This document shows, in pieces, positions 9,640-19,544 of a stretch of 64,000 bases of DNA. The notes under the pieces were generated by a model, which saw only the letters and a program-made list of their open reading frames with translations, did not search any database and had not been told where the DNA came from. This DNA comes from Mariprofundus erugo (GTDB lineage Bacteria > Pseudomonadota > Zetaproteobacteria > Mariprofundales > Mariprofundaceae), in NCBI RefSeq assembly GCF_005818865.1, contig NZ_VBRY01000007.1:119895-183894 (forward strand), written 5' to 3'. Position numbers and translations under genes: made by a program. Each line of letters begins with the position of its first letter. Within the stretch, counting starts at the first letter, position 1.

Positions 9640-12600
9640 TCCGCAACCTGATCGATAGCTGTATCCGCAACCGTCTGCTGGTATTGATGGCGGCGATCAT
9701 GGTCACGGCAGCCGGTATTCAGGCCATGCGTGCCATGCCGCTGGATGCAATTCCGGACCTGTCGGATGTGCAGGTGATTATCTTCACCGATTTTGCCGGT
9801 CAGGCACCGCAGGTGGTGGAGGATCAGGTCACCTATCCGCTGACGACGGCCATGCTCGCCGTTCCGCAAACCAAGGTCGTGCGCGGCTACTCGATGTTCG
9901 GCTTTTCCATGGTCTATGTCATTTTCAAGGATGGTACCGACATTTACTGGGCCCGCAGCCGGGTGCTGGAATATCTCAACTATGCTGCTGATCGTCTGCC
10001 GCGCGGCGTGGTGCCGCGCCTGGGGCCGGATGCCACCGGTGTCGGCTGGGTGTATGAGTATGCGCTGATCGACAAGTCCGGCAAGCATGATCTGGCCCAG
10101 CTGCGTTCGTTGCAGGACTGGTACCTGCGTTATCCGCTGCAGACGGTGAACGGTGTGGCCGAGGTCGCCTCGATCGGTGGTTTTGTGAAGCAGTATCAGG
10201 TTGAGGTCGATCCGGATGCGCTGCTGGCCTATAACATCCCGCTATCGCGTGTGCAGGAGGCGATCCGGCGCAGCAACAACGATGTCGGAGGCAGACTGGT
10301 GGAGATGGGCGAGACCGAATATATGGTGCGCGGTCTGGGCTATATCAAAAATTTGCACGATCTGGAGATGGTGCCGATCGGTGTGGGGCCGAATGGTACG
10401 CCGATCTACCTCAAACAGGTGGCGGATATTCATCTCGGGCCGGAGTTGCGCCGCGGATTGGCGGAGCTTGATGGCGAAGGGGAAGTGGCCGGTGGTGTGG
10501 TGGTGATGCGCTACGGCGAAAATGCACTGACCACGATCAAGGGGGTGCGGGCCAAACTGGCCGAGTTGGCCAAAGGGCTGCCGGAGGGCGTGGAGATTGT
10601 GCCTGTATATGATCGCGGCGGCCTGATTGAACGGGCGGTGAGCAATCTGCAGGAAAAGCTGATTGAGGAATCGATCGTGGTATCGCTGATCTGCCTGCTG
10701 TTTCTGATGCATGCCCGAAGCGCTCTGGTCGCCGTGATCAGCCTGCCGATTGGTATTCTGATTGCCTTTCTGATTATGTCGCTGCAGGGCATCACGGCCA
10801 ACATCATGAGTCTTGGCGGCATTGCTATTGCCATCGGTGCGATGGTGGACGGGGCGATTGTGATGATTGAAAACGCCCATAAACACCTTGAGCGCCATGG
10901 CGGGAATATGACCCTGCCAGAACGCTGGCAGGCCGTCGCCACCGCCTCCAGGGAGGTGGGGCCGGCCCTCTTTTTCAGCCTGCTGATCATTACCGTCTCT
11001 TTTTTGCCGGTGTTTACCCTGGAGGCACAGGAGGGGCGGCTGTTTTCGCCACTGGCATTCACCAAAACATGGGCCATGGCGGCTTCGGCTCTGCTGGCGG
11101 TGACGTTGATTCCGGTGCTGATGGGACTGTTTATTCGCGGCCGTATTCCGGCTGAGTCGCGTAACCCGCTCAATGCCTGGCTGAAAAAACTGCATGCCCC
11201 GCTGCTGGCAGCGGCCGGACGGCTGCCCCTGCTGACTGTCGCGGTCGCCCTGCTGCTACTGGCGGCAACCGCTTACCCGGTGATGAAACTGGGCTCGGAG
11301 TTTATGCCGCCACTGGATGAGGGGGATATTCTTTATATGCCGACCACCTATCCGGGCATCTCGATCACCAAGGCGAAGGAGCTGTTGCAGCAGACGGACC
11401 GGATACTGAAACAGTTCCCCGAGGTGAAAAGTGTCTTTGGCAAGGTGGGACGAGCCGAGACCGCCACCGATTCGGCCCCGCTCTCGATGCTTGAAACTAC
11501 CATCCGCCTCAAGCCGAGGGCGGAGTGGCCGGATCCGGCCAAAACAACGCGTCAGCTGATGGATGCGATGAATGCCGCGATCCGTTTCCCCGGCGTCGCC
11601 AACGCCTGGACCTATCCGATCAAGACCCGCATCGACATGTTGTCCACCGGTATCAAAACGCCGGTTGGTATCAAGGTGTCGGGGCCCGATCTGAAGGTGC
11701 TCGAACAGGTCGCCGGTGATATCGGCAAGGTGCTGACAACCTTGCCGGATACCCTGTCGGCCTTTGCCGACAAGTCGGCTGGCGGTTACTACCTCGATTT
11801 TGATATCAGGCGCGAGGAGGCGGCCCGTTACGGGCTTACGGTCGGCGATGTACAGGATGTCATTGCCACCGCCATCGGCGGCACGAATGTCACCAGTACG
11901 ATCGAGGGGCTGGAGCGTTATCCGGTGAATGTCCGCTATCCGCGTGCATTGCGTGACAATATGCAGGCCCTCAAACGGGTACTGATTCCGACGCCGACAG
12001 GGGCGCAGATTCCCCTTTCGCTGGTGGCTGATCTGCAGCTTCGGCGCGGGCCGCCGGAGATCAAAACGGAGGATGCACGTCCCAATGCATGGGTCTATGT
12101 CGATATCAGAAGCGGGGATATCGGTGGTTATGTCGACAAGGCGAAGGCCGCGATTGAGGCACAGGTCAAGGTGCCGGCCGGCTATACGCTGAGCTGGTCA
12201 GGGCAGTTTGAGTATATGCAGCGGGCAAAAGCCAGGCTGAAGCTTGTGGTGCCGGCGACGTTGCTGATCATTTTTCTACTGCTTTACCTCAATTTCCGCA
12301 ACGTGATGACCCCGCTGGTGGTGATGCTCTCCATTCCGTTTGCCCTGATCGGAGGTGTCTGGCTGGTCTGGTGGCTGGGCTACAACCTGTCCGTGGCGGT
12401 CGCGGTCGGCTTCATCGCACTGGCCGGCGTGGCGGCTGAGATAGGGGTGCTGGTGCTTACCTTTATCGATCAGGCGGTTGCCGCTGCCCGCAGGGATGGC
12501 TGTCAGCGTCTTTCTGCGGCCGTGCTGTGCTCGGCGGTAGAGAGAGGGGTGGCACAACGTGTCCGGCCGATTGCGATGACGGCAACCGCTGTGATTGCAG

Positions 12601-12788
12601 GCCTGTTGCCGATTATGTGGGGGCACGGCACAGGCTCGGATGTCATGCAGCGAATCGCTGCCCCGATGATAGGCGGTATGGTCACGACGACCATGCTCAG
12701 CCTGATTGTTTTGCCGGTGATCTACAGCCTTTTGCTGAACTGGCAGGAGCGCAGAAACAAAGAGCATACTGAAGGAGAAACAGCATGA
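9636..12788 (+). CDS. cusA: Heavy-metal RND efflux pump (CusA/CzcA family)
   Basis: Inner-membrane proton-driven pump of the HME-RND family. At 1,050 aa it has the expected two sets of transmembrane helices and two large periplasmic loops. The fourth-helix signature DGAIVMIENAHKHLERH (Asp405 onward), together with the Met-rich adaptor and neighbours, favours Cu(I)/Ag(I) over Zn/Co/Cd. The second loop holds GSEFMPPLDEGDILYMPTT, typical of the family. The GTG start overlaps the adaptor stop (GTGA), with GGGAGG upstream. Metal specificity is inferred from context. Confidence 0.93.
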   Translation: MIRNLIDSCIRNRLLVLMAAIMVTAAGIQAMRAMPLDAIPDLSDVQVIIFTDFAGQAPQVVEDQVTYPLTTAMLAVPQTKVVRGYSMFGFSMVYVIFKDGTDIYWARSRVLEYLNYAADRLPRGVVPRLGPDATGVGWVYEYALIDKSGKHDLAQLRSLQDWYLRYPLQTVNGVAEVASIGGFVKQYQVEVDPDALLAYNIPLSRVQEAIRRSNNDVGGRLVEMGETEYMVRGLGYIKNLHDLEMVPIGVGPNGTPIYLKQVADIHLGPELRRGLAELDGEGEVAGGVVVMRYGENALTTIKGVRAKLAELAKGLPEGVEIVPVYDRGGLIERAVSNLQEKLIEESIVVSLICLLFLMHARSALVAVISLPIGILIAFLIMSLQGITANIMSLGGIAIAIGAMVDGAIVMIENAHKHLERHGGNMTLPERWQAVATASREVGPALFFSLLIITVSFLPVFTLEAQEGRLFSPLAFTKTWAMAASALLAVTLIPVLMGLFIRGRIPAESRNPLNAWLKKLHAPLLAAAGRLPLLTVAVALLLLAATAYPVMKLGSEFMPPLDEGDILYMPTTYPGISITKAKELLQQTDRILKQFPEVKSVFGKVGRAETATDSAPLSMLETTIRLKPRAEWPDPAKTTRQLMDAMNAAIRFPGVANAWTYPIKTRIDMLSTGIKTPVGIKVSGPDLKVLEQVAGDIGKVLTTLPDTLSAFADKSAGGYYLDFDIRREEAARYGLTVGDVQDVIATAIGGTNVTSTIEGLERYPVNVRYPRALRDNMQALKRVLIPTPTGAQIPLSLVADLQLRRGPPEIKTEDARPNAWVYVDIRSGDIGGYVDKAKAAIEAQVKVPAGYTLSWSGQFEYMQRAKARLKLVVPATLLIIFLLLYLNFRNVMTPLVVMLSIPFALIGGVWLVWWLGYNLSVAVAVGFIALAGVAAEIGVLVLTFIDQAVAAARRDGCQRLSAAVLCSAVERGVAQRVRPIAMTATAVIAGLLPIMWGHGTGSDVMQRIAAPMIGGMVTTTMLSLIVLPVIYSLLLNWQERRNKEHTEGETA

Positions 12789-13267
12789 AAAAACACGGTT
12801 TAATGTTGCTGGCGGCGATGCTGGCAAGCGCCAGTGTCTGGGCCCATGAAGGGCATGAGCAGGCTGTCGGGGAAGGCAGTCAGGCGATGGCGATGCCGCA
12901 GACGATGCCTGGCGCATTTCTGCAGAAAAAGGAAATTGATGGATATGAGGTCAGCTTTCATGTCATGAAGGCAAAAGAGGGGCATGCCATGGGGGGAGCC
13001 TATGATCTTATGATCAAGGTTGAGAAAGATGGCAAGCCAGCCCCGGTTGCAGCGGCCAACTCAAAGGTGATTTCTCCCACTGGCAAGCCGGTATCGAAGA
13101 TGATGATGCGCATGGGCGACTGGTTTATGGCCGGATATGATCTCGGGCAAAGCGGGCAATATCAGTTGATGGTGCTGTTTAAGAGTGAAGATGGCCAGAA
13201 GCACTTTGGTGGCGTCTATTACCCTGCGGCGGCCCCATCCGGCAGTGAGCATGGCTCACATCATTGA
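12785..13267 (+). CDS. Met/His-rich exported protein of the efflux operon
   Basis: 160-aa protein with a signal peptide (LMLLAAMLASASVWA) and a mature N-terminus starting HEGHEQAVGEG. It has many Met and His residues, the triplet MMMRMGDW, and a His-rich tail (GSEHGSHH). The middle looks like a compact beta-rich domain, so a periplasmic metal chaperone or sensor for the RND pump is plausible. It overlaps cusA by 4 nt (ATGA) and the cytochrome gene by 17 nt, so it belongs to the same transcript. I do not recognise a named family with confidence. Confidence 0.7.
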   Translation: MKKHGLMLLAAMLASASVWAHEGHEQAVGEGSQAMAMPQTMPGAFLQKKEIDGYEVSFHVMKAKEGHAMGGAYDLMIKVEKDGKPAPVAAANSKVISPTGKPVSKMMMRMGDWFMAGYDLGQSGQYQLMVLFKSEDGQKHFGGVYYPAAAPSGSEHGSHH

Positions 13268-13808
13268 GCTGCCTCTTCGTGCGCTGAAGGCCGCTCTGCT
13301 GCTGTGTGCAACAGGCTGGTTCGGCTGGGGGATCACGGTGCTCATGTTTGATCCGGCCGCTGAGGTGCAGGCAGCAGAGCAGCAACAGCACGCATCCATG
13401 CAGCCGGAGAGGGGCGTGGACGGGCGATGGTATAGTCACGGTCAGGTTGCATTGGGCCATGCTGTGTTCGAGAGTCACTGCGCCCGCTGTCATGGTGAGC
13501 GGGCCCAGGGGCTGGTCGCGAACTGGAGGCAGCGGTTGCCCGATGGCTCCTATCCGCCGCCACCGCTTGATGGCAGTGCCCATGCATGGCATCACGCATT
13601 GCCAATGTTGTTGCAGATCGTGCAGCAGGGTGGTGCACGCTATGATGGTAAAATGCCGGGTTTTGGCGATCAATTGAGCAAAGAGGAGCAACTGGCAGCG
13701 ATCGCATGGTTCCAGAGTTTGTGGCCGGATGAGACCTACCGTCAGTGGGCTTCTCCCGCCGCATCATCAGATATGCCGTTTGCCCCCCCTCCGCAGCGGG
13801 TGAAGTGA
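13251..13808 (+). CDS. Membrane-anchored cytochrome c
   Basis: 185-aa protein with an N-terminal hydrophobic anchor (ALKAALLLCATGWFGWGITVLMF). One class I haem c site CARCH is at about residue 81, and the likely axial Met is in YDGKMPGFGDQLS, ahead of EEQLAAIAWFQSLWPDE. That arrangement is typical of small electron-carrier cytochromes beside copper proteins. ATG 13251 is chosen because the signal anchor starts there, although the frame is open from 13185. It overlaps the preceding gene. It could supply electrons in copper oxidation, but that is a guess. Confidence 0.85.
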   Translation: MAHIIELPLRALKAALLLCATGWFGWGITVLMFDPAAEVQAAEQQQHASMQPERGVDGRWYSHGQVALGHAVFESHCARCHGERAQGLVANWRQRLPDGSYPPPPLDGSAHAWHHALPMLLQIVQQGGARYDGKMPGFGDQLSKEEQLAAIAWFQSLWPDETYRQWASPAASSDMPFAPPPQRVK

Positions 13809-13847
13809 TAGCAGAAGAGTTGCACAGAACGAATGAAAGGATGAAAG

Positions 13848-14888
13848 ATGCATACGCACAACCTTGAAAACTGGCGACACGGCCATGAATTTTCCGGCTC
13901 CCATCCGGCAGCGGAAAAACGTACCCGACAGGTGCTGGCCCTGACTGCTGTGATGATGGTGATGGAGGTGGTCGGCGGTACGATGCTGGGCTCCATGGCG
14001 CTGCTGGCGGATGGCTGGCATATGGGGACGCATGTCGCGGCATTTATGATTGCCCTGTTCGCCTACCGCTATGCGCGCAGGCATGCCAATAGCAGTGTAC
14101 TTACCTTCGGCGCCGGCAAGGTCAGTGTGCTGGGCGGTTTTGCCAGTGCGGTTGCGCTGGCTGTAGTGGCACTGCTGATGTGTGTGGAGTCCATACAGCG
14201 GATGTTTGAGCCGCAAATGATCCATTTTAATGAGGCGATTGCAGTGGCGGTGCTGGGCTTGCTGGTCAACCTGCTCAGCGCCGTGTTGCTGAGTGATGGC
14301 CATGACCACCATCACCATGGTCATACCGATGGCGGGCATGATAACCATCCCCATCATGGCCATGCACATGACAGCCATGAAGATCATGAGCATTCACATG
14401 ATGAGCACCACCACCATCATCACCACCACGACCATAATCTCAGGGCTGCCTATATGCATGTGCTGGCCGATGCACTGACATCGGTACTGGCGATTATCGC
14501 GTTGCTGGCCGGTAAATATTTCGGCTGGTACTGGCTCGATCCTGTGATGGGCATCGTGGGGGCCGTCATTATTACGCGCTGGTCCATCGGTCTGCTGCGT
14601 GAAACCGGTCCGATCCTGCTTGATACGAGTATTGCCCCTGCATATGCCGATGCGATCAGGGAAGCCATTGAGCGTGATGGTGACAACAGGGTATCCGACT
14701 TGCATGTCTGGAAGGTGGGATCCGCTCATTATGCGGCGATTATCGCGGTTGTAACGCATACGCCGAAGCCGGTTGAGCACTATAAATCGCTGTTGCATGA
14801 GTTTCACCAGCTGGTGCATATCACCATTGAGGTGAATGGTTGCGATGGTGGCAGCTGCCGGCCGCAACGCCAGCCGGGGAACGATTAG
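13848..14888 (+). CDS. dmeF: CDF-family divalent cation exporter, DmeF-like
   Basis: Cation diffusion facilitator with six predicted transmembrane helices. The metal-site motifs are LLADGWHMGTH in helix 2 and HVLADALTSVLA in helix 5. A long cytoplasmic loop between them (about residues 150-198) is roughly half histidine. The N-terminus MHTHNLENWRHGHEF resembles the DmeF branch, which exports cobalt and nickel. At 346 aa it is normal for that branch. It sits 39 bp after the cytochrome gene with its own AAAGG ribosome site. The DmeF label is moderately sure, the CDF assignment very sure. Confidence 0.88.
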   Translation: MHTHNLENWRHGHEFSGSHPAAEKRTRQVLALTAVMMVMEVVGGTMLGSMALLADGWHMGTHVAAFMIALFAYRYARRHANSSVLTFGAGKVSVLGGFASAVALAVVALLMCVESIQRMFEPQMIHFNEAIAVAVLGLLVNLLSAVLLSDGHDHHHHGHTDGGHDNHPHHGHAHDSHEDHEHSHDEHHHHHHHHDHNLRAAYMHVLADALTSVLAIIALLAGKYFGWYWLDPVMGIVGAVIITRWSIGLLRETGPILLDTSIAPAYADAIREAIERDGDNRVSDLHVWKVGSAHYAAIIAVVTHTPKPVEHYKSLLHEFHQLVHITIEVNGCDGGSCRPQRQPGND

Positions 14889-14961
14889 ACCGGTCTGTCG
14901 ATCGGGCATACAATGCCAGCCAGATGCTTTTGCGCTGGATGTACAGAAAGGAGCGTGTCTC

Positions 14962-15423
14962 ATGCAAAGAACAAACAGTAAGCTGATAACGGTCATGGCC
15001 GGTGTGTTGATATCGGCTGCGGCGATGTTGTCGCCACTGCAGGCGATGGCGACCGAGGTGGTGATGTATAAGTCTCCCAATTGCGGCTGTTGTACCGACT
15101 GGGCGGACAGCTTGCGCAAGGAGGGCTTCACGGTGGTGGAAAACCAGCGTGAAGATATGGACCGGATCAAGGCCAGTTACGGTGTGCCCGAAAAGCTCTC
15201 CTCCTGCCATACGGCGACGGTGAATGGTTATGTGATCGAAGGCCATGTCCCTGCTGCGGATGTGAAGCGTCTGCTGGATGAGAAACCGGCGATTGTCGGT
15301 CTGACCGCGCCGGGGATGCCGATGAAATCTCCGGGCATGCAGCCGGCCGGTCTGCCACCGAAAAACTATGATGTGCTGGCCTTTGATAAAGATGGCAAAG
15401 CGGTTGTATTCAGCCACTACTAG
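14962..15423 (+). CDS. DUF411 exported metal-binding protein
   Basis: 153-aa protein with a signal peptide (to about AMA, residue 29) and the DUF411 signature: [21 protein letters not shown] with a CGCC metal-binding cluster. It continues with [20 protein letters not shown] and [16 protein letters not shown]411 proteins are common beside copper-resistance genes and are thought to bind copper in the periplasm. AAAGGAG at 14947-14953 fixes ATG 14962, although the frame is open further upstream. It lies directly before the CopA-like ATPase. Confidence 0.88.
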   Translation: MQRTNSKLITVMAGVLISAAAMLSPLQAMATEVVMYKSPNCGCCTDWADSLRKEGFTVVENQREDMDRIKASYGVPEKLSSCHTATVNGYVIEGHVPAADVKRLLDEKPAIVGLTAPGMPMKSPGMQPAGLPPKNYDVLAFDKDGKAVVFSHY

Positions 15424-15443
15424 TCGCAGTGCGGGGGCTCCCC

Positions 15444-17672
15444 GTGGCTGAGCTGCAGACGCACCGGCTTGCGCTGGACGGGTTGCGCTGTGCCGGCTGT
15501 GTCAGCCGGGTTGAGGCGGCCCTGAGTGGTGTGGATGGGGTAACGCAGGCCACGGTCAATCTGGTGGATCGCACGGCTACGATTCAGGCGCCTGCATCCG
15601 TATCAGCCGGTAGTCTGATCGCGGCTGTTCAGGCGGCCGGTTATGACGCCAGCCCCGTTCAGGGGCTGGAAAATATTGCTGAACAGCAGGCGGGTGAAGA
15701 GCGCCATATGCGGACGCTGCTCCGCCGTTTTGTGGTGGCAGCCTGTGCCGGTATACCGCTGCTGCTCAATATGTTTTTTGATTTTCTGCCCGCAGCTCAG
15801 GAGCAGGCGGCCATATGGTTGTTGATCGGTCTGCTGACCCTGGCGACCATGCTCTATTCGGGTCGCCACTTTTATATCGGGGCATGGCGTGGACTGCGCC
15901 ACCATTCGGCAACCATGGATACGCTGATTGCAACGGGAACGGGAGCCGCCTGGCTCTACTCCATGGTCATTCTGCTATGGCCGGCCATCATTCCGGCATC
16001 GCTTGCCGGGATGGCAGGCCATACCTGGTTTGATGCGGCACTGGTGATTATTGCCCTGATCAATCTCGGGCAGGCCCTTGAGGTGCGGGCGCGCGGTAAA
16101 ACCAGTGAGTCGATCAGGCGCCTGATCGGTCTGCAGGCGAGTACGGCACGGGTGCTGCGCGATCAGCAGGAGGTTGATATCCCGATGGCCGAGGTGGTGG
16201 TCGGTGACGTGATCCGGGTGCGTCCCGGTGAAAAGGTGCCGGTGGACGGTGAGCTGCTTGAGGGGAGCTCCACGGTGGATGAATCGATGCTGACCGGTGA
16301 ACCGATGCCGGTGCGCAAGCAGGTCGGTGACCGGGTGGTTGGCAGTACCATCAATATCGCTGGCAGTTTTCTCTATACCGCCCGCCATGTCGGTGCGGAT
16401 ACCGTGCTGGCCCACATTATCGAGATGGTGAAAAACGCCCAGGCCTCCAAGCCGCGGATCGGGCGGATGGTCGACAGGGTCGCCGGTGTGTTTGTGCCGA
16501 CGGTGCTGATCATTGCGGTGCTGACGGCGCTGATATGGCTGAATTTCGGCCCTGAGCCGAGGATCAGTTTTGCACTGGTGGCGGCGATGAGTGTGCTGAT
16601 GATTGCCTGCCCGTGTGCGCTGGGGCTGGCCACACCGATTTCACTGGTTGTGGCTGTGGGCAAGGCGGCGGAGTTCGGGATTCTGATCCGTAAGGGTGAG
16701 GCACTGGAGCGGGCCTCAAAACTGACTACGGTTGTGCTGGATAAAACCGGTACCATCACAACAGGTAAACCGGTGGTCACCGATATTCTGGCGGACGACC
16801 CGGATCAACTGCTGCGCATGGCGGCAGCACTCGAATCGGGCAGTGAGCATCCGCTGGCTGCTGCCATCCTGGCCAGAGCGGGGGATCCTGCCCCGCTTGC
16901 CTGTGAATCATTTCAGGCCATCGCCGGGCAGGGGATTGGCGGTATTGTGGCCGGGCAGTCGCTGCTGCTGGGCAATATGGCGCTGATGATGGCGCATGGC
17001 ATTGGCATGGATGATGGCTGGCGTGATCGCATGCAGGCACTGGCGGCCGAGGCGAAGACACCGATGCTGCTGGCCTGCGATGGCCGGATCATGGGCATCA
17101 TTGCTGTGGCCGATCCGATCCGCGAGGGGGCGCAAGAGGCGATTGCCGGTTTGCAGGCACAGGGGCTGAAGGTCGTGATGCTGACCGGCGATATGCGCAA
17201 AACGGCTGAGGCGGTTGCCGCCCGGGTCGGTATTCGGGAGCTGTTTGCCGAGGTGATGCCGGAAGATAAGGATGCAACCATCGCATCCCTGCAGGCTGCC
17301 GGTGAGGTCGTGGGCATGGTCGGTGACGGCATCAATGATGCCCCGGCCCTCTCAAGGGCCGATGTCGGCTTTGCCATGGGAGCCGGTACCGATGTGGCGA
17401 TTGCCTCTGCCGATATCACCCTGATGCGCCCATCCCTTGATGGCATTGTGGTGGCCATTGCACTGTCCCGGGCCACGCTGCGCAATATCAAGCAGAACCT
17501 GTTCGGTGCATTTATCTATAACAGTCTCGGTATTCCGGTGGCAGCCGGGTTGTTGTACCCGATTGCCGGTGTGATGCTCAATCCGATGCTTGCCGGTGCG
17601 GCGATGGCAATGTCATCGGTGACGGTGGTCTCCAATGCCAATCGCCTGCGCCTGTTCAGGCCGGAGGGGTGA
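15444..17672 (+). CDS. copA: Copper-translocating P1B-type ATPase
   Basis: ATP-driven Cu(I) exporter. It has one N-terminal heavy-metal-associated domain (CAGC at about 16-19) and the transmembrane Cys-Pro-Cys metal site (about 389-391, [12 protein letters not shown]). The phosphorylated aspartate is in DKTGTIT (about Asp433) and the hinge is [12 protein letters not shown]. The family's late [13 protein letters not shown] helix is present. The length is 742 aa from GTG 15444; GTG 15429 is an alternative start and neither has a strong Shine-Dalgarno sequence. The cupredoxin gene follows after 1 nt. Confidence 0.93.
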   Translation: MAELQTHRLALDGLRCAGCVSRVEAALSGVDGVTQATVNLVDRTATIQAPASVSAGSLIAAVQAAGYDASPVQGLENIAEQQAGEERHMRTLLRRFVVAACAGIPLLLNMFFDFLPAAQEQAAIWLLIGLLTLATMLYSGRHFYIGAWRGLRHHSATMDTLIATGTGAAWLYSMVILLWPAIIPASLAGMAGHTWFDAALVIIALINLGQALEVRARGKTSESIRRLIGLQASTARVLRDQQEVDIPMAEVVVGDVIRVRPGEKVPVDGELLEGSSTVDESMLTGEPMPVRKQVGDRVVGSTINIAGSFLYTARHVGADTVLAHIIEMVKNAQASKPRIGRMVDRVAGVFVPTVLIIAVLTALIWLNFGPEPRISFALVAAMSVLMIACPCALGLATPISLVVAVGKAAEFGILIRKGEALERASKLTTVVLDKTGTITTGKPVVTDILADDPDQLLRMAAALESGSEHPLAAAILARAGDPAPLACESFQAIAGQGIGGIVAGQSLLLGNMALMMAHGIGMDDGWRDRMQALAAEAKTPMLLACDGRIMGIIAVADPIREGAQEAIAGLQAQGLKVVMLTGDMRKTAEAVAARVGIRELFAEVMPEDKDATIASLQAAGEVVGMVGDGINDAPALSRADVGFAMGAGTDVAIASADITLMRPSLDGIVVAIALSRATLRNIKQNLFGAFIYNSLGIPVAAGLLYPIAGVMLNPMLAGAAMAMSSVTVVSNANRLRLFRPEG

Positions 17673-17673
17673 A

Positions 17674-18039
17674 ATGTTAGTGGTAAACCTGATCGGTATC
17701 GGGCTGATTGCACTGATTATCTGGTGGTTCTGGCTCTATCGGCCGGGTAACGGTGTGGCGGCGGCTCCCGGTCAGGTTATTGAGGTTCGGGTGCGCGATG
17801 GCGTCTATGAGCCATCCCTGATCGATGCGATAGCCGGCAAAGGCATCTCACTGAAGTTTACCCGTGAAGATGAAACAGCCTGTGCCGGGCAGGTGATTTT
17901 TCCCGAGCTCGGTATTCAGAAGGAGCTGCCGATCGGCCGCCCGGTGGTGATCCGGCTGGTACCGCCAGAGCCGGGCGAGTATGCATTTCACTGCCAGATG
18001 GGCATGTATCGGGGCATTCTGCGCGCGCATTCGGGCTGA
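17674..18039 (+). CDS. Membrane-anchored cupredoxin-like protein
   Basis: 121-aa protein with one N-terminal transmembrane segment (LIGIGLIALIIWWFWLY) and a single plastocyanin-like beta-sandwich. A conserved TACAGQVIFPELGI stretch and a C-terminal FHCQMGMYRG give the Cys-His-Met spacing of a copper site. Its start is 1 nt after the copA stop, so it is co-translated. It may accept Cu(I) from the ATPase or the pump on the outer face of the inner membrane. It closes the metal-handling block. Confidence 0.8.
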   Translation: MLVVNLIGIGLIALIIWWFWLYRPGNGVAAAPGQVIEVRVRDGVYEPSLIDAIAGKGISLKFTREDETACAGQVIFPELGIQKELPIGRPVVIRLVPPEPGEYAFHCQMGMYRGILRAHSG

Positions 18040-18051
18040 GGGAGAAGGGCT

Positions 18052-18801
18052 GTGCAGCTGATTGACAGCCATTGTCATCTGGATGATCCCCGTTTCGATG
18101 CCGACCGTGCGGCCGTCATGGCGCGTGCGGCAGCTGTCGGTGTATCGCATCTGGTTGTGCCCGCGGTGGCCTTTGACGGCTGGCAGAAACTTCGTGCATT
18201 GGCGGCAGCGGATGGCCGCATCTCTCCCGCTTACGGGCTGCATCCCTGGTTCTGTGCGCAGCATGATCAGGCACACCTGGATGCTCTCCCTGCATTTCTC
18301 GCCGAGGCTGTTGCGGTGGGTGAGTGCGGTCTCGATGGCGGACGGGACTTGCAGGCAGAACAGCTGTACTGGTTTGCAGCCCAGCTGGATGTGGCCGTGG
18401 CGATGGATTTGCCGGTGATTGTGCATGCGCACAAGGCGCTGGATGAGGTCTGTCGTGAGATACGCAGACGCCCGGCGTTGCGCGGCGTGATCCATGGCTT
18501 TGCCGGTAGCCGCCAGCAGGCCGATCATCTGTTGGCACAGGGCTTTTATCTTGGCATCGGCAGTGCCGTAACCCGTCCGCAAAACCGGTGTTTGCATCAG
18601 ATTGTGGCGGCCATACCGGCTGAGCGGCTGCTCATTGAAACCGATGCACCGGATCAGCCGCCAGCCGCCCATCGGGGCGCGCGCAATGAACCGGCATTTC
18701 TGCTCGAAATAGTTGAACAGATAGCTACGCTTCGCGGCGTTGATACGGCCGTGTTTGCCGATCGCTGCAATCGCAATGCCAGGGAGTTATTCAAGCTGTG
18801 A
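18052..18801 (+). CDS. tatD: TatD-family metal-dependent hydrolase
   Basis: TIM-barrel metallohydrolase of the TatD DNase family. The metal motif DSHCHLD is at residues 5-11, VGECGLD supplies the central Glu and LLIETDAPDQPP the late Asp. The length is 249 aa. GTG 18052 is preceded by GGAGAAGG. Family members act as 3'-5' exonucleases or in quality control; the exact substrate cannot be read here. It overlaps the next gene (GTGA). Confidence 0.88.
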   Translation: MQLIDSHCHLDDPRFDADRAAVMARAAAVGVSHLVVPAVAFDGWQKLRALAAADGRISPAYGLHPWFCAQHDQAHLDALPAFLAEAVAVGECGLDGGRDLQAEQLYWFAAQLDVAVAMDLPVIVHAHKALDEVCREIRRRPALRGVIHGFAGSRQQADHLLAQGFYLGIGSAVTRPQNRCLHQIVAAIPAERLLIETDAPDQPPAAHRGARNEPAFLLEIVEQIATLRGVDTAVFADRCNRNARELFKL

Positions 18802-19544
18802 GCCATGCCCAGGAACGGACCCGAATTCTTGCCGGAGATAACGGCCTAAAACATCTGGCCTCCCGCCATGTGCTGGTGGTGGGGCTTGGCGGTGTTGGCG
18901 GCGCAGCCGCCGAAGCGGTTGGGCGGGCCGGTATTGGCGAGATGACTATTGTCGATCACGACAAGGTCGGTATCTCGAATATCAACCGGCAGCTGGTCAG
19001 TACACATAGTGCTGTGGGGCGGGACAAGGCCACCGTGATGGGGGAGCGGTTGCTGGATATCAACCCTGAGCTGAAGCTGCATGCCCATGTCGGCTTTCTT
19101 GATCCTGCCAATATGGAAGCCTTTCTGCTGGCCGGCAAGTTCGATTACGTCATTGATTGCATCGATTCGGTGGCCTGCAAGGCAGTGCTGGTCGCCACCT
19201 GTCAGCGCCTTGCGATCCCTGTTGCCTCAAGCCTGGGGGCCGGTGGCCGCCTTGATGTCACCAAAGCCGAGATCACCACGCTGGATAAAACCTATAACTG
19301 CGGGCTGGCGGTGAATCTGCGCCGCAAGTTGCGCCGCGCCGGTGCATCGCTCGATTATCCGGTGGTCTTTTCCGGCGAGTTTCCGATCAAGCCGCTACCA
19401 CAGGCGCCGGTCAGCGATAATCCCGATCATCTGCCTCGCGCCGTTAACGGGACCATTTCCTATATGCCGAACCTCTTCGGTTTTATGCTGGCGGGGTTTG
19501 TGATCAAACAACTGCTCGACGCAGTGATGGAGGTTCAATCATGA
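18798..19544 (+). CDS. tcdA: tRNA threonylcarbamoyladenosine dehydratase (ThiF/MoeB fold)
   Basis: E1-like ATP-dependent enzyme that cyclises t6A37 of tRNA to ct6A. The nucleotide-binding motif VVGLGGVGGAAAEAVGRAGIG is followed by the family's VDHDKVGISNINRQL and VIDCIDSVACKAVL. The later GRLDVTKAEI and NCGLAVNLRRKLRR stretches separate TcdA from ThiF/MoeB. At 248 aa it is full length. The GTG start overlaps the tatD stop; ATG 18804 is an alternative. It overlaps the parvulin gene by 4 nt, forming a three-gene chain. Confidence 0.9.
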   Translation: MSHAQERTRILAGDNGLKHLASRHVLVVGLGGVGGAAAEAVGRAGIGEMTIVDHDKVGISNINRQLVSTHSAVGRDKATVMGERLLDINPELKLHAHVGFLDPANMEAFLLAGKFDYVIDCIDSVACKAVLVATCQRLAIPVASSLGAGGRLDVTKAEITTLDKTYNCGLAVNLRRKLRRAGASLDYPVVFSGEFPIKPLPQAPVSDNPDHLPRAVNGTISYMPNLFGFMLAGFVIKQLLDAVMEVQS

